From assembly GCA_002368175.1 (NCBI GenBank), contig AP018172.1:6017001-6081000 (forward strand): DNA of 64,000 nt, written 5' to 3'. Made by a program: the position numbers and the translations under genes. A model generated the notes under the pieces. It saw only the letters and a list, made by a program, of their open reading frames with translations, was not told the DNA's origin and ran no database searches. How positions within the stretch are numbered: position 1 is the first letter of the stretch; each line of letters opens with the position of its first letter. This document shows, piece after piece, positions 60,314 through 64,000 of this stretch. The stretch comes from Calothrix sp. NIES-2098 (GTDB lineage: Bacteria > Cyanobacteriota > Cyanobacteriia > Cyanobacteriales > Nostocaceae).

Positions 60314-63238
60314 GTGGTACAAGCCCCTATTCCCAAGTCTAGCGATCGCCAAATCTTAGACCAAAGGAAGCATAATTTAAATAATTTTATACAAAGGCAT
60401 ATTGGGCCTAACTCTGATGACATTCGGCAAATGCTTGGTGTCTTAGGCCTTCCCAGCCTGGATGCGCTCATCGATAAAACTGTACCTCAAGGAATTCGGC
60501 TCAAAGAAGCACTAAAATTACCAGAGGCGCAAACTGAGTACGCAGCACTGGGCCAGTTAAAAAAAATTGCTGAGAAAAATCAGGTCTTCCGTTCATTTAT
60601 TGGGATGGGATATTACGATTGCATTACGCCACCAGTAATCCAGCGAAATATCCTGGAAAACCCCGGTTGGTATACTGCTTACACCCCTTATCAGCCAGAA
60701 ATTGCTCAAGGACGCTTGGAAGCGTTGCTAAATTTCCAGACTTTAATTATTGACTTGACGGGTTTGGAAATTGCTAATGCTTCATTACTTGATGAAGCCA
60801 CAGCAGCAGCAGAAGCCATGAGCTTAAGTTATGGTGTTTGTAAAAATAAAGCAAATGCCTATTTTGTTTCCCGTGAGTGTCATCCCCAAACTATAGATGT
60901 CCTGCAAACAAGGGCTAAACCTCTGGGGATAAACATTATTATTGCTGACCATCAAACCTTTGATTTTGCTCAACCGATTTTTGGGGCGATTCTCCAATAC
61001 CCTGCTAGTGATGGTACTATTTACGACTACCGCGCTTTTATCGAAAAGGCCCATGCTAAGGGTGCATTGGTCACGGTAGCAGCAGACCCTTTAAGCTTAA
61101 CTTTACTGACACCTCCTGGTGAATTTGGTGCTGATATTGCGATAGGTAGTACTCAGCGCTTTGGTATTCCCTTGGGGTTTGGAGGGCCTCATGCGGCATA
61201 CTTTGCTACCAAAGAAGAGTATAAGCGGCAAGTTCCAGGGCGAATTGTTGGTGTATCTAAAGATGCGCAAGGTAAGCCTGCTTTGCGTTTAGCATTACAA
61301 ACCCGCGAACAACACATCCGTAGAGAAAAAGCCACAAGTAATATTTGTACTGCACAAGTGCTGTTGGCTGTAATGGCGAGTATGTACGCTGTCTATCACG
61401 GCCCGGATGGACTGAAGAACATTGCTGAGAATATCCATCAGCTAACTTTAATGTTGGCAGCAGGATTAAAGCGTTTGGGTTACAGCATCAGTTCAGAACC
61501 TTTCTTTGATACCCTGCGGGTGGAGTTGGGAAGGCGCAATTTAAAAACAATTCTTGAAGGTTGCCAAGCTCGTAATATTAATTTACGGATTTTTGATGAC
61601 ACTGCGGTGGGAATCTCCTTAGATGAGACAACCACAGTTGATGATGTTGTAGAACTTTGGCAGATTTTTGCGGGTTCTGATCCCCTTTATTTCAGTTTTC
61701 AAGAAATTGGAGACTTGATTGCAACACAGCGCCCATCCGCTTTACAAAATTCAACTTTTGCCCGTACCAGCAGTTACCTCACTCATCCCGTCTTTAACCG
61801 CTATCACTCCGAAACCGAATTACTACGTTATCTACACAAGTTAGAAACTAAGGACTTGTCTTTAACTACATCGATGATTCCTTTGGGATCTTGCACGATG
61901 AAGTTAAACGCCACGGCGGAGATGATACCTGTCACCTGGGAGGAATTTGGCAATATTCATCCATTTGCGCCCTCATCCCAAACGCTAGGTTATCAAATCT
62001 TGTTCCAGCAGCTTGAGGCGTGGTTAGCAGAAATAACTGGCTTTGCGGGAATTTCTCTCCAACCAAATGCTGGTTCTCAAGGTGAATACGCCGGACTTTT
62101 AGTGATTCATCAATATCACGAAAGCCGAGGAGAAGGACATCGCAATGTCTGTTTGATTCCGACTTCAGCACACGGAACTAACCCAGCTAGTGCGGTGATG
62201 TGTGGGATGAAGGTTGTAGCAGTTGCTTGTGACTCCCAAGGTAATGTTGACCTGGATGACCTCAAGGCGAAAGCGGAAAAACATAGTCATGAACTCGCCG
62301 CTTTGATGGTGACATATCCCTCAACTCATGGCGTTTTTGAGGAAGCCATACAAGAAATCTGTGCTGTAGTTCATGAACACGGCGGACAAGTTTACATGGA
62401 TGGGGCGAATATGAACGCCCAAGTCGGGATTTGTCGTCCCGGAGATATTGGTGCGGATGTCTGCCATTTAAACCTACACAAAACTTTCTGTATCCCTCAT
62501 GGTGGTGGCGGCCCTGGTATGGGGCCAATTGGCGTGGCTTCCCATCTCGTACCATTTCTCCCCGGACACCCAATAGTCAAAACAGGAGGTACGCTTGGGG
62601 CGGTAGCTGCTGCGCCTTGGGGTAGTGCTAGCATCCTGGTAATTTCTTGGATGTACATTGCCATGATGGGTGCAGCTGGTTTGACACAAGCAACTAAAGT
62701 GGCAATTCTCAACGCTAACTATATTGCCAAGCGACTTGAGCAGTATTATCCCGTTTTGTATCAAGGGAAAAATGGTCTAGTTGCCCATGAATGCATTTTA
62801 GATTTGCGATCGCTCAAAAAATCTGCGGGTATCGAAATTGATGATGTTGCCAAACGGCTGATGGATTACGGCTTTCATGCGCCCACTGTCTCCTGGCCTG
62901 TAGCAGGTACAATCATGGTGGAACCAACAGAAAGCGAATCTAAAGAAGAATTAGATCGTTTCTGTGAGGCTTTGATTGCTATTCGCCAAGAAATTGCCGA
63001 AATTGAATTAGGTAAGGTGGATGCACAAGATAATCTCTTGAAAAATGCCCCCCATACTGCCGAAAGCCTCATTACTGGTGAATGGACTCATCCCTATTCT
63101 CGCGAACAAGCAGCTTACCCCGCACCTTGGACTCGCGAACATAAATTCTGGCCTGCTGTGGGTCGTATTGATGCTGCTTTTGGCGACAGGAATTTTGTTT
63201 GTTCTTGTCTTCCAATGGAAGCTTATTCACAGCAATAG
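60314..63238 (+). CDS. gcvP: Glycine dehydrogenase (decarboxylating), P protein
   Basis: A 974-residue enzyme, full length for the homodimeric form, starting at GTG. The PLP lysine is in LNLHKTFCIPHGGGGPGMG. The N-terminal half has FIGMGYYDCITPPVIQRNI and the C-terminal half ITGFAGISLQPNAGSQGEY. It decarboxylates glycine and loads the aminomethyl group onto H protein. It is the last gene of the gcvT-H-P set and is followed by a strong terminator. Confidence 0.97.
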   Translation: MVQAPIPKSSDRQILDQRKHNLNNFIQRHIGPNSDDIRQMLGVLGLPSLDALIDKTVPQGIRLKEALKLPEAQTEYAALGQLKKIAEKNQVFRSFIGMGYYDCITPPVIQRNILENPGWYTAYTPYQPEIAQGRLEALLNFQTLIIDLTGLEIANASLLDEATAAAEAMSLSYGVCKNKANAYFVSRECHPQTIDVLQTRAKPLGINIIIADHQTFDFAQPIFGAILQYPASDGTIYDYRAFIEKAHAKGALVTVAADPLSLTLLTPPGEFGADIAIGSTQRFGIPLGFGGPHAAYFATKEEYKRQVPGRIVGVSKDAQGKPALRLALQTREQHIRREKATSNICTAQVLLAVMASMYAVYHGPDGLKNIAENIHQLTLMLAAGLKRLGYSISSEPFFDTLRVELGRRNLKTILEGCQARNINLRIFDDTAVGISLDETTTVDDVVELWQIFAGSDPLYFSFQEIGDLIATQRPSALQNSTFARTSSYLTHPVFNRYHSETELLRYLHKLETKDLSLTTSMIPLGSCTMKLNATAEMIPVTWEEFGNIHPFAPSSQTLGYQILFQQLEAWLAEITGFAGISLQPNAGSQGEYAGLLVIHQYHESRGEGHRNVCLIPTSAHGTNPASAVMCGMKVVAVACDSQGNVDLDDLKAKAEKHSHELAALMVTYPSTHGVFEEAIQEICAVVHEHGGQVYMDGANMNAQVGICRPGDIGADVCHLNLHKTFCIPHGGGGPGMGPIGVASHLVPFLPGHPIVKTGGTLGAVAAAPWGSASILVISWMYIAMMGAAGLTQATKVAILNANYIAKRLEQYYPVLYQGKNGLVAHECILDLRSLKKSAGIEIDDVAKRLMDYGFHAPTVSWPVAGTIMVEPTESESKEELDRFCEALIAIRQEIAEIELGKVDAQDNLLKNAPHTAESLITGEWTHPYSREQAAYPAPWTREHKFWPAVGRIDAAFGDRNFVCSCLPMEAYSQQ

Positions 63239-63265
63239 GTAGCAATAAAAAATAACTCTTGAAAT

Positions 63266-63296
63266 ATCACGCAAAGTCTTTATGTCTTTGCGTGAT
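63266..63296 (+). terminator. Terminator of gcvP
   Basis: A perfect 11-bp stem ATCACGCAAAG / CTTTGCGTGAT with a 9-base loop, then TTTATTTATT. Confidence 0.9.
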
Positions 63297-63460
63297 TTTA
63301 TTTATTAAATTAGCAAGGGAAACGAACTTAACAGAAGCGATCGCAAAATCTCCCACTAATATCAATTCTCCAAAATAAAACTACACATAGACAGCAGGGT
63401 GCAGGGGAGAATTATCTGTAGCTGGGATGTAGAGAAATTGTATAAAAGCAAATCTATAGT

Positions 63461-63664
63461 CATTTTGAGGTACTTCAAAGTCATGTTGCAGTACTTCAAA
63501 GTCGTGTTGAAGTACCTCAAATTCGTATTGGAGTACTTCAAATTCGTATTGGAGTACTTGAAAGTCATGTTGAGGTACTTCAAATTCGTGTTGAGGTACT
63601 TGAAAGTCATGTTGAGGTACTTCAAAGTCATATTGGAGTACCTCAAATTCGTGTTGAGGTACTT
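63461..63664. repeat. 21-bp tandem repeat, about 9.7 copies
   Basis: Units of the type CGTGTTGAGGTACTTCAAATT follow each other without interruption. Variation is mainly G/A and C/T within the near-palindrome GAGGTACTTC. Frames are open on both strands, giving seven-residue repeats (for example YFKVMLR or NTNLKYL), but neither frame has a good start context, so this is most likely a minisatellite. Confidence 0.9.
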
Positions 63665-63671
63665 ATCGCAA

Positions 63672-64000
63672 TTAATTTTGTTGGGCTACAAAATGAGTTT
63701 GTGTTTGGATATAATTGCACTTTGCTGAAAGAGGACAATTATTACAAAGCGGATTTTTTGCCCTGCAAACCATCGCTCCAAAATCTAGCAAGGTTAAATT
63801 CCACTTGCCAACTTCCTTATTGGGAGCAATTATTTCTGCTGCACTCCAGAGAATTTTACAGCGCGATTTAACCCTTGCTCCTTGCAAGCTAAAGAAGCGT
63901 TCGATGATGCGAGCTACGTTAGTATCGAGTACTGCTAGCGGTTGATTGAAGGCTTGAGAACAGATAGAACGAGCCGTATATTTACCAATTCCAGGTAATT
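63672..64000 (-). CDS. HhH-GPD DNA glycosylase (MutY/Nth-like), 3' part
   Basis: The gene enters from the right edge; only the last 109 codons are visible. The helix-hairpin-helix LPGIGKYTARSI and the catalytic-type Asp in AVLDTNVARII are present. A 4Fe-4S cluster motif C-x6-C-x2-C-x5-C follows at the end (MVCRAKNPLCNNCPLSAKC). The stop comes only about 13 residues after the cluster, so the NUDIX-like C-domain of true MutY is missing. Adenine glycosylase, Nth-type or thymine-mismatch glycosylase (Mig-like) activities are all possible. Confidence 0.82.
   Translation of the reverse strand, partial: LPGIGKYTARSICSQAFNQPLAVLDTNVARIIERFFSLQGARVKSRCKILWSAAEIIAPNKEVGKWNLTLLDFGAMVCRAKNPLCNNCPLSAKCNYIQTQTHFVAQQN

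Noticed and set aside
63399..63728. Heptapeptide-repeat frame on the plus strand
   Set aside because: It is produced by the 21-bp tandem repeat. The opposite strand is equally open, and no good start context exists.

Overview
This window is cyanobacterial chromosome. Small photosynthesis genes (psbE-F-L-J, psaI, psbO, ycf48, rubA), the NDH-1 genes ndhC-K-J, the many GCGATCGC (HIP1-type) octamers and the protein families found here all say so. The abundance of large STAND/WD40 and pentapeptide-repeat proteins, a FurC-like PerR, a SigF-type sigma factor, short tandem repeats and palindromic dispersed repeats suggest a filamentous Nostocales genome (Nostoc, Calothrix or Tolypothrix type). That placement is inference from protein resemblance. 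No heterocyst gene is present to prove it. No rRNA, tRNA or CRISPR array was recognised.

Layout. 1-1382: a P-loop ATPase gene and the start of a second gene cut by the window edge. 1603-6020: ndhC-K-J on the minus strand, then the photosystem assembly and structural operon rubA-ycf48-psbEFLJ on the plus strand, ending against psaI at a shared hairpin. 6132-13293: three cyanobacterial proteins of unknown function, SigF and PsbO. 13294-14082: an unusually hairpin-rich spacer. 14083-21168: a small hypothetical gene and a second ATPase plus giant STAND/WD40 cassette. 22300-27557: ftsQ, ftsZ, gshB, grxC. 28086-45570: mixed housekeeping genes (PEP-CTERM protein, 2OG oxygenase, HflX, Ctp protease, IspG, pentapeptide protein, a toxin-antitoxin pair, isochorismatase-like hydrolase, M23 peptidase, HtrA, DUF760, ScpB, IspD, GT9, CRR6-like) and one unreported-looking 47-residue gene. 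46567-51919: PerR/FurC, a NACHT-pentapeptide protein and a receiver-DUF3685 protein. 52045-53580: an 84-bp tandem repeat interrupted by an intact IS with inverted repeats and a target duplication. 53643-58248: a polyprenol/phytol-kinase-like gene, a flavoprotein that has lost its redox cysteines, a CobD/CobC-type aminotransferase, HU and a lumenal-type pentapeptide protein. 58397-63238: the glycine cleavage genes gcvT-H-P. 63461-64000: a 21-bp tandem repeat and the 3' part of a MutY/Nth-like glycosylase.

Functional themes are photosystem II and NDH-1 assembly (RubA, Ycf48, PsbE/F/L/J, PsbO, CRR6-like), MEP isoprenoid synthesis (IspD, IspG), thiol and peroxide defence (GshB, Grx, PerR), cell division, photorespiratory glycine decarboxylation, and several STAND-class signalling ATPases.

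The strongest candidate for an underdescribed system is the two-gene cassette of a FTGHxGCGKS ATPase followed on the same strand by a multidomain partner. It occurs once complete (14537-21168) and once truncated by the left edge (1-1382). Other items worth a look are the cysteine-less disulfide-reductase-family protein, the receiver domain with Glu in place of the phospho-acceptor Asp, the in-frame 5' extension of hflX without a normal start codon, the hairpin cluster upstream of psbO and the 47-residue gene at 45427-45570.
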